Assembly: GCA_937995345.1 (NCBI GenBank)
Contig: CALKKS010000015.1
Coordinates: forward strand, 62,001-126,000
From: an uncultured Collinsella sp.
GTDB lineage: Bacteria > Actinomycetota > Coriobacteriia > Coriobacteriales > Coriobacteriaceae
Direction: 5' to 3'
DNA: 64,000 nt
Shown here in pieces: positions 7,589-16,119 of this stretch. Within the stretch, counting starts at the first letter, position 1, and each line of letters begins with the position of its first letter. Both the position numbers and the translations under genes were made by a program. The notes beneath the pieces were generated by a model. It was not told the origin of the DNA. It did no database searches and saw nothing but the letters and a program-made list of their open reading frames with translations.

Positions 7589-10324
7589 CTATTCGTCCTC
7601 CAGGATCATCCCCGCGATCGTCGCGCGGCCCTTGGCGTCACCCATTTTGACGTGGAGCATATGGTGCACGTAGGAAATCTCGGATACGGGAATCTCGACA
7701 CGATAGCGCCTCGTCATGTCGACGAACGCCTCCCTGAACCACCCGATGAAGTCGGCATGCTCGCGCTCGAACTCTTCGGTATCGGGCGCCGTATCCACAA
7801 AATTCTTGGTGACCAGGCGCTCGATCAGACCGCAGAGATGCACGTAGACACCGATCCTGCGGCGTGCATCGATCTCCTCGCCCGAAAGCTCGGCCAGCCT
7901 CTTCACGGCCCGGTCGGCCTCGATATAGAGCATCTCGGGGTTGAGGATCGTGATCGACTCGATAACGCTCTTGAGCGTGAGGTTGCGAAGCAGGTTCGAA
8001 TGGAACTCCGCGACCCCCTCGGGATCGACGAGCGGGAAAAGCGCCCGATCGAGCGCATCGGAACTTCCCTGGTACAGAATGTCCTCGAGCCCGACGAAAG
8101 GAACGGAGGCGACACCGGGATCCATTGTCCCCACGATCGCCTTGACCCGGTATCCGTCGAACAGGGGCGCAGCGTCGCCCTTTTGCGCCAAATTCGAATA
8201 GTCGCACGTGATGAGCTGGACGTTCGGCCTTCCCGGCAGGCTGTTCTGAACGATGCCGCGAATCTTGTCCGCCGCGTCGATCCCCGACTCCGAGCAAAAC
8301 GCGACGGCATCGTTCTCGCGCGAACCGCGCACGATGCTGTAGCCCGGGGCGCACACCTCGGCGGCACGGTCGAGCACGCCGGAAAGATCTGCATGGGCGA
8401 TGAGCGCGCTGCCCACCTCGAGGGCAAGCCCCGTCGACACGTTGTTGACGATATGAATGTCGCAGGCGGTAAGCCCGCTAATGGCATCGTTGATTTTCTC
8501 CAACGAGCCCATATCAACCAGAATCGCCATGGATTTACAATGGGCGTAGCGTTCGAGCAGCCGCGACAGCTGCCCTACGATCTCGGTGACATCTTGGTCG
8601 TACGTCATGTCGATCGCCTCGAACACGTGCGTCCGCAGGATGCGGTCGGCAGCATCGGCGATACTCGTGGCGGTCGAGTAGCCATGGCAGACGATTACGC
8701 CCAGATAGTCCCTCGGTCCGCCCGTCGCGCGCAGCGCGTCCCCCACCTCGATGAACAGGATCAGCTGCGAAAGGTCATCGAGCTCCATGCCGAGGGCGAT
8801 CTTGGTCTTGGTTGCGACCTGTTCGACGACCGTCGCCGTGCCCGGCTGATTCTTGGCAAGCAGGCCGAGCGCACGCTTGATGCGCCCCGCGTTGAGCTGC
8901 CGCCATTTGGTGAGGTTGACCCCACCCCATAGCTGCATGAAGAGCGACTGCGCGATCGAGCGCGTTATCTTTCGCGTTAGCTCGATACCGTATGCACGGT
9001 TAACCTCCTCGACCACCGGCCCCAGCAGCTGCTCATATGAGCCGATACGGGGATTGGCGCTCTGATTCTCAAAGTTCATGTAGTCATCGTAGGCGTGCAC
9101 CGATATAGTCGCACCGGTGAAGAACTCCGTGAAGCTGATATCTACCGCATCGAGTGCATCGACCGGGTCGATGATCTTCTGGAAGAGCCTGATTACGCGA
9201 GCCGAGGGATCGTTGACGTCCTTGTCGCCGCTGATGATCTGGTCATCATCGGGCTCGGGCTCCGCATGGCCAATCACGCTCGACGGCAGATTGTATGTCT
9301 GGATGGTGAGAATCTCGCTGTCGCGGTTGAGATAGGCGCTGGCGCAACAGTTGGTAATGCACGCGCGAAGGCCGTCGATGTTGTCCTTGAAATCGGCGTT
9401 GACGAGCGCCCTCAGGGCACCGCGGCTCATCGCGATATCGGCGCCCACCCGGCGACCCTCGACGCGAAGATAATGCATGACGAGCGACGTCCGCTCCTCG
9501 ATGCCGCGCTCCGCGAGGCGAGGAAGGTTCACCAGGATCGGCACGTATCGCGCGATGGCGCGCACGACCTCGCTATCGGACGGACGATTGGTCGACAGGA
9601 GAAAGCGCGGCGGTTGGACATCGGCCCGGTCGCCGTCATCCCCGCTCCCGATACGCTGGAGAATCTGCTCGCGAACCGCCGGGCTCACATGGTCGAAGCA
9701 GCTGAGATAGATCACGCCGCTCCGAGCCTCCGCCGCAGCACCACCGTGACCGCCATCACCGAAGACGGCGCGTTCGAGATCGGCATCGCGCCCCTCATAG
9801 CACGCGCAATCGATGTGGACATAGCGGGCGCCTTGGGGCAGGGCACCGCTGTTGACGCCGTATTCGAACGTCAGCTCGCTCATAAGTCGCTTTCCGGTAC
9901 CGTGCTCACCGACCAACAGTGCCGGAAGCCCATGTGGCGGGTAGCGGATCGCGCTTTTGAGATGGTCGATGCACGTCCCATAGCTCAACTCGAACCCGAT
10001 CGCCTTGTCGAAATCGTGGGCCTCGTCCATTCCGACAGTCTCGAGCAGCTCTTGCATCGTGGCGAACTCGAACTTATCGAACTTGCGCCGAAAAAAGCGC
10101 TCCGCCGCATGGCGATGGAGAAAGATTACGGGGCGCGCGTTCACCTTGATGGCCAGCCCCTGCCGCACCAGCTCATTGAGATACTGACTGGCAAGGCTAC
10201 GGCTCACATGGCATTCGGAGGCGATGTTCGCCGTCGTAAAGGTACGGATGTTGTCCGCATCGAGATCCCGCGTAAGCCTGTCAAGCCTCTCGAGCACTTC
10301 CGCCTTGGTGTCGTATGAAATCAT
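7589..10324 (-). CDS. LevR-like PRD regulator with degenerate AAA+ domain
   Basis: 911 residues with LevR architecture: N-terminal winged helix (about 1-65), AAA+ region (about 105-345), PRD1 (about 370-530), EIIA-Man-like domain with His547 in VCHGYSTATS, an EIIB-Gat-like segment, and PRD2 (about 790-905, VYVHLCGLIERL). PTS phosphorylation of these histidines normally tunes activity to sugar supply. The AAA+ core is damaged: Walker A is GEHGTGKR (139-146), the GAFTGA loop that contacts sigma54 is replaced by GDGGHGGAAAEA (189-200), and the Walker B acidic pair is missing in VIYLSCFD (204-211). ATG 10324 has CGGAGG upstream. Probably controls the adjacent PTS operon, by a mechanism other than classical sigma54 activation. 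Confidence 0.85.
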   Translation of the reverse strand: MISYDTKAEVLERLDRLTRDLDADNIRTFTTANIASECHVSRSLASQYLNELVRQGLAIKVNARPVIFLHRHAAERFFRRKFDKFEFATMQELLETVGMDEAHDFDKAIGFELSYGTCIDHLKSAIRYPPHGLPALLVGEHGTGKRLMSELTFEYGVNSGALPQGARYVHIDCACYEGRDADLERAVFGDGGHGGAAAEARSGVIYLSCFDHVSPAVREQILQRIGSGDDGDRADVQPPRFLLSTNRPSDSEVVRAIARYVPILVNLPRLAERGIEERTSLVMHYLRVEGRRVGADIAMSRGALRALVNADFKDNIDGLRACITNCCASAYLNRDSEILTIQTYNLPSSVIGHAEPEPDDDQIISGDKDVNDPSARVIRLFQKIIDPVDALDAVDISFTEFFTGATISVHAYDDYMNFENQSANPRIGSYEQLLGPVVEEVNRAYGIELTRKITRSIAQSLFMQLWGGVNLTKWRQLNAGRIKRALGLLAKNQPGTATVVEQVATKTKIALGMELDDLSQLILFIEVGDALRATGGPRDYLGVIVCHGYSTATSIADAADRILRTHVFEAIDMTYDQDVTEIVGQLSRLLERYAHCKSMAILVDMGSLEKINDAISGLTACDIHIVNNVSTGLALEVGSALIAHADLSGVLDRAAEVCAPGYSIVRGSRENDAVAFCSESGIDAADKIRGIVQNSLPGRPNVQLITCDYSNLAQKGDAAPLFDGYRVKAIVGTMDPGVASVPFVGLEDILYQGSSDALDRALFPLVDPEGVAEFHSNLLRNLTLKSVIESITILNPEMLYIEADRAVKRLAELSGEEIDARRRIGVYVHLCGLIERLVTKNFVDTAPDTEEFEREHADFIGWFREAFVDMTRRYRVEIPVSEISYVHHMLHVKMGDAKGRATIAGMILEDE

Positions 10325-10378
10325 GCCAAACCTCCGTGAGCCGTTCGGATGTCCACGATTGTAGCCAAGGCGGCGACT

Positions 10379-10420
10379 TGTCGACACAATTTAATCTGTA
10401 ACAGCCCAACAGAGTCGACA
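10379..10420 (-). promoter_or_regulatory. Putative operator pair in front of the LevR-like gene
   Basis: TGTCGACA (10379-10386, within the longer palindrome TTGTCGACACAA) and AGTCGACA (10413-10420), 34 bases apart. The same motif and spacing occur before the EIIB gene, suggesting one regulator controls both. Confidence 0.5.
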
Positions 10421-10439
10421 GACGGTCGTTCACGGTGCG

Positions 10440-11183
10440 CTATTGCACGCGACTCACCGAACCACGCGCATCGAGCGCGAGCTCGATGTCTGCGGGAACA
10501 TGGGAGTCGAGAACCAGCCGAACATTCCTTCCGTCACTCATCTCGTACCAAGCCTCCGCCTCCAAACGCGTCGCGCCACCAATCACCTTGCGGTGGATGA
10601 GGCGGTTGCGGAGCATCTGCTCATCCGCGGAAAGAAAGACCGTCTGATCCGCCATTGCGGCGAGATCCCGCCATCGGGGCTCGCCGAGGAGAAGATAATT
10701 GCCCTCGATGAGGACGATTTCACCCGTGATATTGATCACACCTGGAACCACGTCGTGGAGCTCTCGCGAATAGACCGGCCACGGAGAAGGCGCCACATGG
10801 CGGAGGTCGGAAATTGAATGGGATAACGCCTCGACATCAAACGTGAACGGCGCACCCTTACGAGATCGCAGCGTTTTGCGCTCTCCATCTTCAACAACAA
10901 CATGGCTGTCGAGATAGGCATTGGAGTAATGGAACCCATCCATTCCAATTGCTTGAACCCTGGGCATATCGGACATCGTCGAGGCGAGCCTTTCCAAGAA
11001 AAGGGCAAGCGTCGTCTTTCCCGTACCGGGCGGCGCGGCAAGCAGTATGACGATGCGCCCCTGCGAGTTCGACTCACGCAGCCTCGCCCATTCAGTCAAC
11101 AACGGCTTGAAAACGTCCTCAACATCGCAATCGCGAAAGGACGCATCGTACGTCAGTCCGTTTACTTCAAGCTCGAGCTTCAT
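10440..11183 (-). CDS. P-loop nucleoside/pantothenate-kinase-like protein
   Basis: 247 residues with a Walker A AAPPGTGKTTLALFLERL (about 48-66), GMDGFHYSN (a substrate-binding motif of uridine/pantothenate-type kinases), a RSRKGAPFTFD loop and VLIEGNYLLL (Walker B-like). This set is typical of the YggC/FrcK-like nucleoside kinase group whose substrate varies (sugars, nucleosides, amines). Which small molecule it phosphorylates cannot be told. It starts 27 bases after the KdpE-like gene and ends just before the LevR-like gene, so it could be cotranscribed with either; the substrate might be linked to the PTS locus. Confidence 0.75.
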   Translation of the reverse strand: MKLELEVNGLTYDASFRDCDVEDVFKPLLTEWARLRESNSQGRIVILLAAPPGTGKTTLALFLERLASTMSDMPRVQAIGMDGFHYSNAYLDSHVVVEDGERKTLRSRKGAPFTFDVEALSHSISDLRHVAPSPWPVYSRELHDVVPGVINITGEIVLIEGNYLLLGEPRWRDLAAMADQTVFLSADEQMLRNRLIHRKVIGGATRLEAEAWYEMSDGRNVRLVLDSHVPADIELALDARGSVSRVQ

Positions 11184-11210
11184 GCCCTTATACCCCTTAC
11201 TCCCGCCCCG

Positions 11211-11924
11211 TTACGGCTGCGTCACTAGGCGGTAACCGATACCCACGTGCGTTTGGATATAGCGCGGATGCGCGGGGTCGGACTCGATCTTCTTGCGCAG
11301 CGTGCCCATAAAGACGCGCAGGCTCGCCAGGTCGCTCTTGGTCGCCGTGCCCCAAATCTCGTGCAGGATAAACTGGTGCGTCAACACCTTGTCGGCGTTG
11401 TGCGCCAGCAGACACAGGAGCTTGTACTCGATCGGCGTCAGGTGCAGTTCCTCGCCATCCATCATGGCAATGCCGGCATCAAAATCGATATGCAGCTCAC
11501 CGGTATCGAACGAGCCCTCGGAGGCAACGCCGCCCGTTTGCGCATACGAAAGGCGCCTGAGCGTCGTGCGAATGCGCGCGAGCAGTTCCTCGACCGAAAA
11601 CGGCTTGGTCAGGTAGTCGTCGGCACCAGCATCGAGCGCGCGGATCTTGTCCGCGTCCTCGCTGCGCGCCGAGACCACGATGATCGGCATGCCCGACCAT
11701 GCGCGCACCGACTCCACCACCTTGACGCCGTCCATATCGGGCAGGCCCAGATCGAGCAGCACAATGCTCGGCGCCTGCGACGAGGCGGCGGCGATGGCGG
11801 CATGGGCGGTCTCCACAGCCATATGGCGCAAGCCGTGTGCCTCGAGCGCGGCGACGATAAGGTTGCGGACGGCGGGGTCGTCCTCAACGACCAAGATGAG
11901 CGGTTTCACGGCAGAGTTCGGCAC
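11211..11924 (-). CDS. kdpE: KdpE-like response regulator (OmpR family)
   Basis: 238-residue OmpR/KdpE-type regulator. The receiver has the acidic pair EDD near 14, the phospho-acceptor Asp58 in LLDLGLPDMDG, and Lys in YLTKPFSVEELL; the C-terminal winged helix shows LTPIEYKLLCLLAHN and TLRKKIE..RYIQTHVGIGYRL. I selected GTG 11924, four bases after the kinase stop, because AAGGAG lies seven bases before it; longer frames run into the kinase gene. Partner of the adjacent kinase. Target genes probably include kup, since no kdpFABC operon is nearby. Confidence 0.88.
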   Translation of the reverse strand: MPNSAVKPLILVVEDDPAVRNLIVAALEAHGLRHMAVETAHAAIAAASSQAPSIVLLDLGLPDMDGVKVVESVRAWSGMPIIVVSARSEDADKIRALDAGADDYLTKPFSVEELLARIRTTLRRLSYAQTGGVASEGSFDTGELHIDFDAGIAMMDGEELHLTPIEYKLLCLLAHNADKVLTHQFILHEIWGTATKSDLASLRVFMGTLRKKIESDPAHPRYIQTHVGIGYRLVTQP

Positions 11925-11928
11925 AGCG

Positions 11929-13554
11929 CTACTCCTTATCAAACGAAACGTCGGCGGCGGGAAGCTCGATCGTAAAGACCGAGCCGTGCGGGTCCGCCGC
12001 GGCAACCTCTATGCTACCGCCATGCGCCAGCGCAATGGAGCGGCAAAGCGAAAGCCCCAGGCCCACACTGCGTCGGCTATCGGCCAAACCATGGTTGGCG
12101 GTGTAGAACGACTCAAAGATACGCTCGCGGTCCTCGGGAGCAATGCCCGGGCCGTCATCGGCCACCGAGCACGCCACGCGTCCATCGCCGGCGTCAATCG
12201 AGATCACGATATGCGAGCCTGCGGGCGTATACGTGATGGCGTTGTTCACCAGATTCACCACGAGCTGCACCATCAGGCGCGCATCGACATTGACGAGCGC
12301 CGGCTCATCGCTCGCCACCACCTTAAGGTCGTGCTCGCGCACGGCCGGATTTACATGGCGCAGCGCCTCCTCGACGATATCGTCCATAAGCTCGAGCGTG
12401 GTCGACAGATGCATGCCGCCGCCCTCGAGTTTGGTGATGGCGAGCAGGTTCTCGACGGTGGCGTTGAGCCACAGCGCATCCGAGCGAATGGATAGCAGCA
12501 GGCCGCGGCGCGTCTGGGCATCGAGCACCGCGGTGCCGGTCGAACCCTGATCGAGCAGCACGTCGGCATTACCCGAAATACTGGTAAGCGGCGTGCGCAG
12601 ATCGTGCGAGATGGAGCGCAGCAGATTGGCGCGCAGCTGCTCATTTTTGGCAAGCACCGCCGCCTCCTCGCGGGCCTCCATGGCGCGGGCGCGATCGAGT
12701 GCCAGCTCGCCTTCGCTCACGATGGCATCGGCAAGTGTCCGCTCCTCGTGCGTCAGCACGTCGGGCTCGGCAACGATAGCCAGCACGCCCACCACCGAGG
12801 CGGGATCGCCCGCGCGCACCATGGTATCGCCCGAGCGCACGGTCAGGTAGATGCCGTAGAACGCCGAGCCGCCGTAGGTGGCATCGAGCGGCGTTCCCAC
12901 ATAGGCGGACGCCGAGAGCCGCGGCGGCATCTGCGGCGCCAGTTCATGCACCGGCGCGACATCGCCCACGGCCGTGTATGTCGCACGCGGCAGCAGGTCA
13001 TCGCCCTCGGCGTCGGCGCTGTACCACACGACAGGACAGCCCGAAAGACGCGCCAGCTGCGTTGCCATAGCATGGACAATCTGCTGCTGATCGGCGCAGC
13101 GCTGCAGCATACGGTTGGTCTCGAGCACCATCTGCGTGCGCCGGTCGCTGGCGGCGGCCTGCGCTAAGGCACGGCGCAGGGCCAACGCAATCGAGCTCGA
13201 CACGAGCGAGACCGCAAACATGATAAAGAACATGCCGGGATAGACGCGGTCGATAAACGACAGCGAGTAGCGCGGGTCGACAAACAGGAAGTTGTAGAGC
13301 GCCACGGCGGCAGCCGAACTCAGCAAGCAATACAGGCGGCTCCAGGTAAAGAACGCGCACAGCTGCACGGCGAACACATAGACGATCATGATGCTCGGCG
13401 CGAGACCCGGATGGTCGAGCAGCGCGCCCACAATCGTCGCCGCGACCAGCAGCCCCGCCGATACGCAGGCGTCATACAGAGGGCTGCGACGCGTCAGCGT
13501 CGTGCGCCGCCACCAAAAGTTCTCGGCAATATCGCCGTCCGCATGGACGTCCAT
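11929..13554 (-). CDS. KdpD-like sensor histidine kinase lacking the N-terminal KdpD/Usp domains
   Basis: 541-residue membrane histidine kinase. Three to four hydrophobic segments (about 27-125) match the DUF4118 transmembrane block of KdpD, followed by a GAF-like region (about 150-290), HisKA with His317 in LLRSISHDLRTPLTSI, and an ATPase domain with NLVNNAITY, DDGPGIA and GLGLSL. Canonical KdpD is about 900 residues with a cytosolic Walker-containing KdpD domain plus a Usp domain that bind c-di-AMP or sense K+; both are absent. It is coupled to the response regulator and lies downstream of kup and a small membrane protein, so it likely senses potassium or turgor in a reduced way. Confidence 0.86.
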   Translation of the reverse strand: MDVHADGDIAENFWWRRTTLTRRSPLYDACVSAGLLVAATIVGALLDHPGLAPSIMIVYVFAVQLCAFFTWSRLYCLLSSAAAVALYNFLFVDPRYSLSFIDRVYPGMFFIMFAVSLVSSSIALALRRALAQAAASDRRTQMVLETNRMLQRCADQQQIVHAMATQLARLSGCPVVWYSADAEGDDLLPRATYTAVGDVAPVHELAPQMPPRLSASAYVGTPLDATYGGSAFYGIYLTVRSGDTMVRAGDPASVVGVLAIVAEPDVLTHEERTLADAIVSEGELALDRARAMEAREEAAVLAKNEQLRANLLRSISHDLRTPLTSISGNADVLLDQGSTGTAVLDAQTRRGLLLSIRSDALWLNATVENLLAITKLEGGGMHLSTTLELMDDIVEEALRHVNPAVREHDLKVVASDEPALVNVDARLMVQLVVNLVNNAITYTPAGSHIVISIDAGDGRVACSVADDGPGIAPEDRERIFESFYTANHGLADSRRSVGLGLSLCRSIALAHGGSIEVAAADPHGSVFTIELPAADVSFDKE

Positions 13555-13583
13555 CAGCGCCCCGCCCCTCTCTCAAAAACAAA

Positions 13584-13636
13584 AACCACCACAAAGGGGA
13601 CAGGCACCTTTGTGGTGGTTTCCCCTTGTGGTGGTT
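13584..13636. repeat. Family E palindrome (GGGGACAGG apex)
   Basis: Perfect 14-base arms AACCACCACAAAGG / CCTTTGTGGTGGTT (13584-13620) around apex GGACAGGCA, followed at 13622-13636 by a second half-copy CCCCTTGTGGTGGTT. Same family as the elements at 48018 and 48254. It lies just upstream of the histidine kinase start, between it and the 74-residue gene. Confidence 0.85.
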
Positions 13637-13667
13637 CCAAGTGTATAGCCTTTGCAACCGGCGGTCG

Positions 13668-13892
13668 CTAGACAAACAGCACGTGCGCGAGCAGGGCACA
13701 CACGCACACCGCTCCAAATACCAGTGCCACGATCGAAATTACGCGATCGGCCATATCCATGTTGGAGCGGTTCGTCAAAAACCGATCTTCGGCGGCGTCG
13801 GCACGTGCCTCACGTACCAGCTCGGCAACTACCTCGCGGCCATCAAGCATCTTTGCATCCATGTTTGCCTCCCCGGTCTCAATCTTGTCCAT
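13668..13892 (-). CDS. Small Kup-linked single-pass membrane protein, 74 aa
   Basis: A 74-residue protein with a charged, helical N-terminal part (REVVAELVREARADAAEDR) and one C-terminal membrane helix, VISIVALVFGAVCVCALLAH. It starts 31 bases after the kup stop with ACGGAG upstream, so it is likely translated from the kup transcript. No family is recognised. The topology (cytosolic head, C-terminal anchor) and place between kup and a KdpD-like kinase make it a candidate accessory or regulatory subunit of potassium uptake, which is inference. Real coding is supported by its ribosome binding site and sensible topology, but it has not been tested by homology. Confidence 0.65.
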   Translation of the reverse strand: MDKIETGEANMDAKMLDGREVVAELVREARADAAEDRFLTNRSNMDMADRVISIVALVFGAVCVCALLAHVLFV

Positions 13893-13923
13893 CGAAAACC
13901 AACTCCGTGCAACCTGTCGGCGC

Positions 13924-15951
13924 CTACGGGCGCTCGTTGGGAGCCAGGCGTTGCATCTTGTTCACGGCCTTGAACTTGGTGAACAGCGGCACGTACTCAA
14001 AGCTCACGTTGGAGTTCTCCAGGCCGTACCAGCGTGCAGGCGTGCCGGCGGCGCGGCGGATGATGTACTTGAGCGTGATGGCCGTACGCTCGCTCGGCTC
14101 CACATCGCTTTCGGGCGCCAGAAGCTTACGGATCAGGACGAACTTGAACGTACCGATGTTGCCCGGATCCTTGTAGACCGAGTAGTCATGCGTCTGCGCC
14201 GGCAGCTCGCCGGTGGCAGCCAGGTCCTGAACGACCTGACGCAGGTAGGCATTGACGCGCTGGTTAATCTTGTAGCCCAGGTACAGATGCACGCGGAACA
14301 CGTAGTCGGTGCCGAACGTCTCGACCGAATAGGCAAAGGTATGCGGCTCGTCCATGGTCTCGACGTTCACGAACCACCAGGCGCGAGCACGCTTGGGATG
14401 CTTGTCCAAGATCGAGTAGACGATATCACGGTCGATGTAATCGGTATGGGTGTCCTTGGTCAGGTACACGATGTTGTCGCTCAGGCGCTCGTAGCGATCG
14501 TCATCGCGCAGGCGCTTGAGCTGCGGCAGGTAGCTGCGCAGCGGCAGCAGCGTAAACTGGCGCTGCTCAACCGCCGTGCCGTTGTACCAGCACACCATGA
14601 TGCCCATGATGAGCGCGGCCATGAGGATGGTGAAGTAGCCGCCGTGGAAGAACTTGGTGAGCGAGCTCACAAAGAAGAAGCCTTCGAGCAAAAGGAAGAA
14701 GGCCGCGAAGATCCACGGAGCAACCTTGAGCTTGCGCTCCTCGTGCAGGTAGAAGAAGAGCAGCAGCGTGGTGCACATCATAGTCAGCGTAATGGCAAGG
14801 CCGTAGGCGGCTTCCATATGCGCCGAGTTCTGGAACAGCAGCACCACGATGACGCAGCCCACGAGCATGACGTTGTTGACCATGGGGATGTAGAGCTGCC
14901 CCTTGGTCTCGGCAGGGTAGAAGACCTGCATGTGCGGCATGAGGTCCAGACGGCTGGCCTCGGACACCAGCGAAAACGCGCCGGTAATGAGCGCCTGCGA
15001 GGCAATGATGGCCGCGACGGTGGAAAGGCCGACGGCAAACGGGCGCAGGCCCGGGGCGAGCATCTGGTAGAACGGGTTGAGGTCGGCAATGCCCATGAGC
15101 TCGGGGTTGGCAGCGTTGTTGATAAGCCAAGCGCCCTGGCCCATATAGGACAGCAGCAAGCAGCACTTAACGAACGGCCAGGTGGCGTAGATGTTGCCGC
15201 GGCCGACGTGGCCCATGTCGGAGTAGAGCGCCTCGGCACCGGTGGTGGCGAGGAAGCAGCTGCCCAGAATCATGATGCCCGCGTGGTTGTTGGGGCTCAG
15301 CAAAAAGGCGATGCCGCGCACCGGGTTGAGGCACAGCAGCACGGCGGGGTGCTGGAAGACAAAGAACAGACCCGTGCCGCCCAGGAACAGGAACCACAGC
15401 GTCATGATGGGGCCAAAGGCGTGACCGATCTTGGCCGTACCGATGCGCTGCACCAAGAAGAGCACGATGATGATGGCGAGCGTAATGGCGACGACGCGGC
15501 CCTGGTCATCGCCCAGCACGGCATGGACCGCCGGGATGGTGCGCAGGCCCTCGATGGCCGTGGTAACGGTAACGGCCGGCGTCAGGATGCCGTCGGCGAG
15601 CAGTGCGGCGCCACCCAGCATGGCGGGGATGATAAGCCACTTGCCGCAACGCTTGACCAGGCTGTACAGGGCAAAGATGCCGCCCTCGCCATGGTTATCG
15701 GCGCGCAGCGAGATGAGCACATACTTGATGGTAGTCAGCAGCGTGACCGTCCACACGACAAGGGAGAGCGCGCCAAGCACGAACTCCTCCGTCACGCTTC
15801 CGATGCCGCCGTTGCCGGCAACGAGCGCCTTGGTTACATACATAGGGCTGGTGCCGATATCGCCGTACACCACGCCCAGCGTGACGAGCATCGCCGAGAT
15901 GCTCACAGGAATCGCAGCGTGCGAGGCTGCCTCCTTGGCCTTTTGTTCCAT
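13924..15951 (-). CDS. kup: Kup-family potassium transporter
   Basis: 675-residue K+/H+ symporter of the KUP/HAK/KT family. The N-terminal helix holds the family signature GVVYGDIGTSPMYV (about 20-33), then RADNHGEGGIFALYSL and TPAVTVTTAIEGL; about twelve membrane helices occupy the first 430 residues and a hydrophilic C-terminal domain follows. The start is ATG 15951 with GGGAGG ten bases upstream; the longer TTG start would sit inside that ribosome binding site. Followed by a 74-residue membrane protein and a KdpD/KdpE-like pair, it is probably the main potassium importer controlled by them. Confidence 0.93.
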   Translation of the reverse strand: MEQKAKEAASHAAIPVSISAMLVTLGVVYGDIGTSPMYVTKALVAGNGGIGSVTEEFVLGALSLVVWTVTLLTTIKYVLISLRADNHGEGGIFALYSLVKRCGKWLIIPAMLGGAALLADGILTPAVTVTTAIEGLRTIPAVHAVLGDDQGRVVAITLAIIIVLFLVQRIGTAKIGHAFGPIMTLWFLFLGGTGLFFVFQHPAVLLCLNPVRGIAFLLSPNNHAGIMILGSCFLATTGAEALYSDMGHVGRGNIYATWPFVKCCLLLSYMGQGAWLINNAANPELMGIADLNPFYQMLAPGLRPFAVGLSTVAAIIASQALITGAFSLVSEASRLDLMPHMQVFYPAETKGQLYIPMVNNVMLVGCVIVVLLFQNSAHMEAAYGLAITLTMMCTTLLLFFYLHEERKLKVAPWIFAAFFLLLEGFFFVSSLTKFFHGGYFTILMAALIMGIMVCWYNGTAVEQRQFTLLPLRSYLPQLKRLRDDDRYERLSDNIVYLTKDTHTDYIDRDIVYSILDKHPKRARAWWFVNVETMDEPHTFAYSVETFGTDYVFRVHLYLGYKINQRVNAYLRQVVQDLAATGELPAQTHDYSVYKDPGNIGTFKFVLIRKLLAPESDVEPSERTAITLKYIIRRAAGTPARWYGLENSNVSFEYVPLFTKFKAVNKMQRLAPNERP

Positions 15952-16077
15952 AAGCCGGTTTCCTCCCAACTTTAATGTTCGAAGGGATTATAGGTGCTTG
16001 GGACCTGTTGACCAGACGCCATTTACCCAGCTAGATAAACATTTATGCGGCCTTTATGCCACCGCCGCGATATGCAA

Positions 16078-16106
16078 TGTGACAAAGGGGCGGCCCCTTT
16101 GTCACA
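16078..16106. terminator. Palindrome acting as terminator after nitroreductase
   Basis: Stem TGTGACAAAGGGGC / GCCCCTTTGTCACA with essentially no loop, between the nitroreductase stop and kup. Its CAAAGGGG arm resembles the E family but the GGGGACAGG apex is lost. No T tract, so termination is only presumed. Confidence 0.5.
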
Positions 16107-16119
16107 TCCGTCACATCCG

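Noticed and set aside
13759..15975. 738-codon plus-strand frame opposite kup
   Set aside because: Composition is His/Glu/Gln/Arg-rich nonsense produced by the complementary codons of a membrane protein; kup on the other strand is certain.
15952..16119. Possible c-di-AMP (ydaO) riboswitch upstream of kup
   Set aside because: The spacer is too short and lacks the conserved ydaO motifs; only a palindrome is present.
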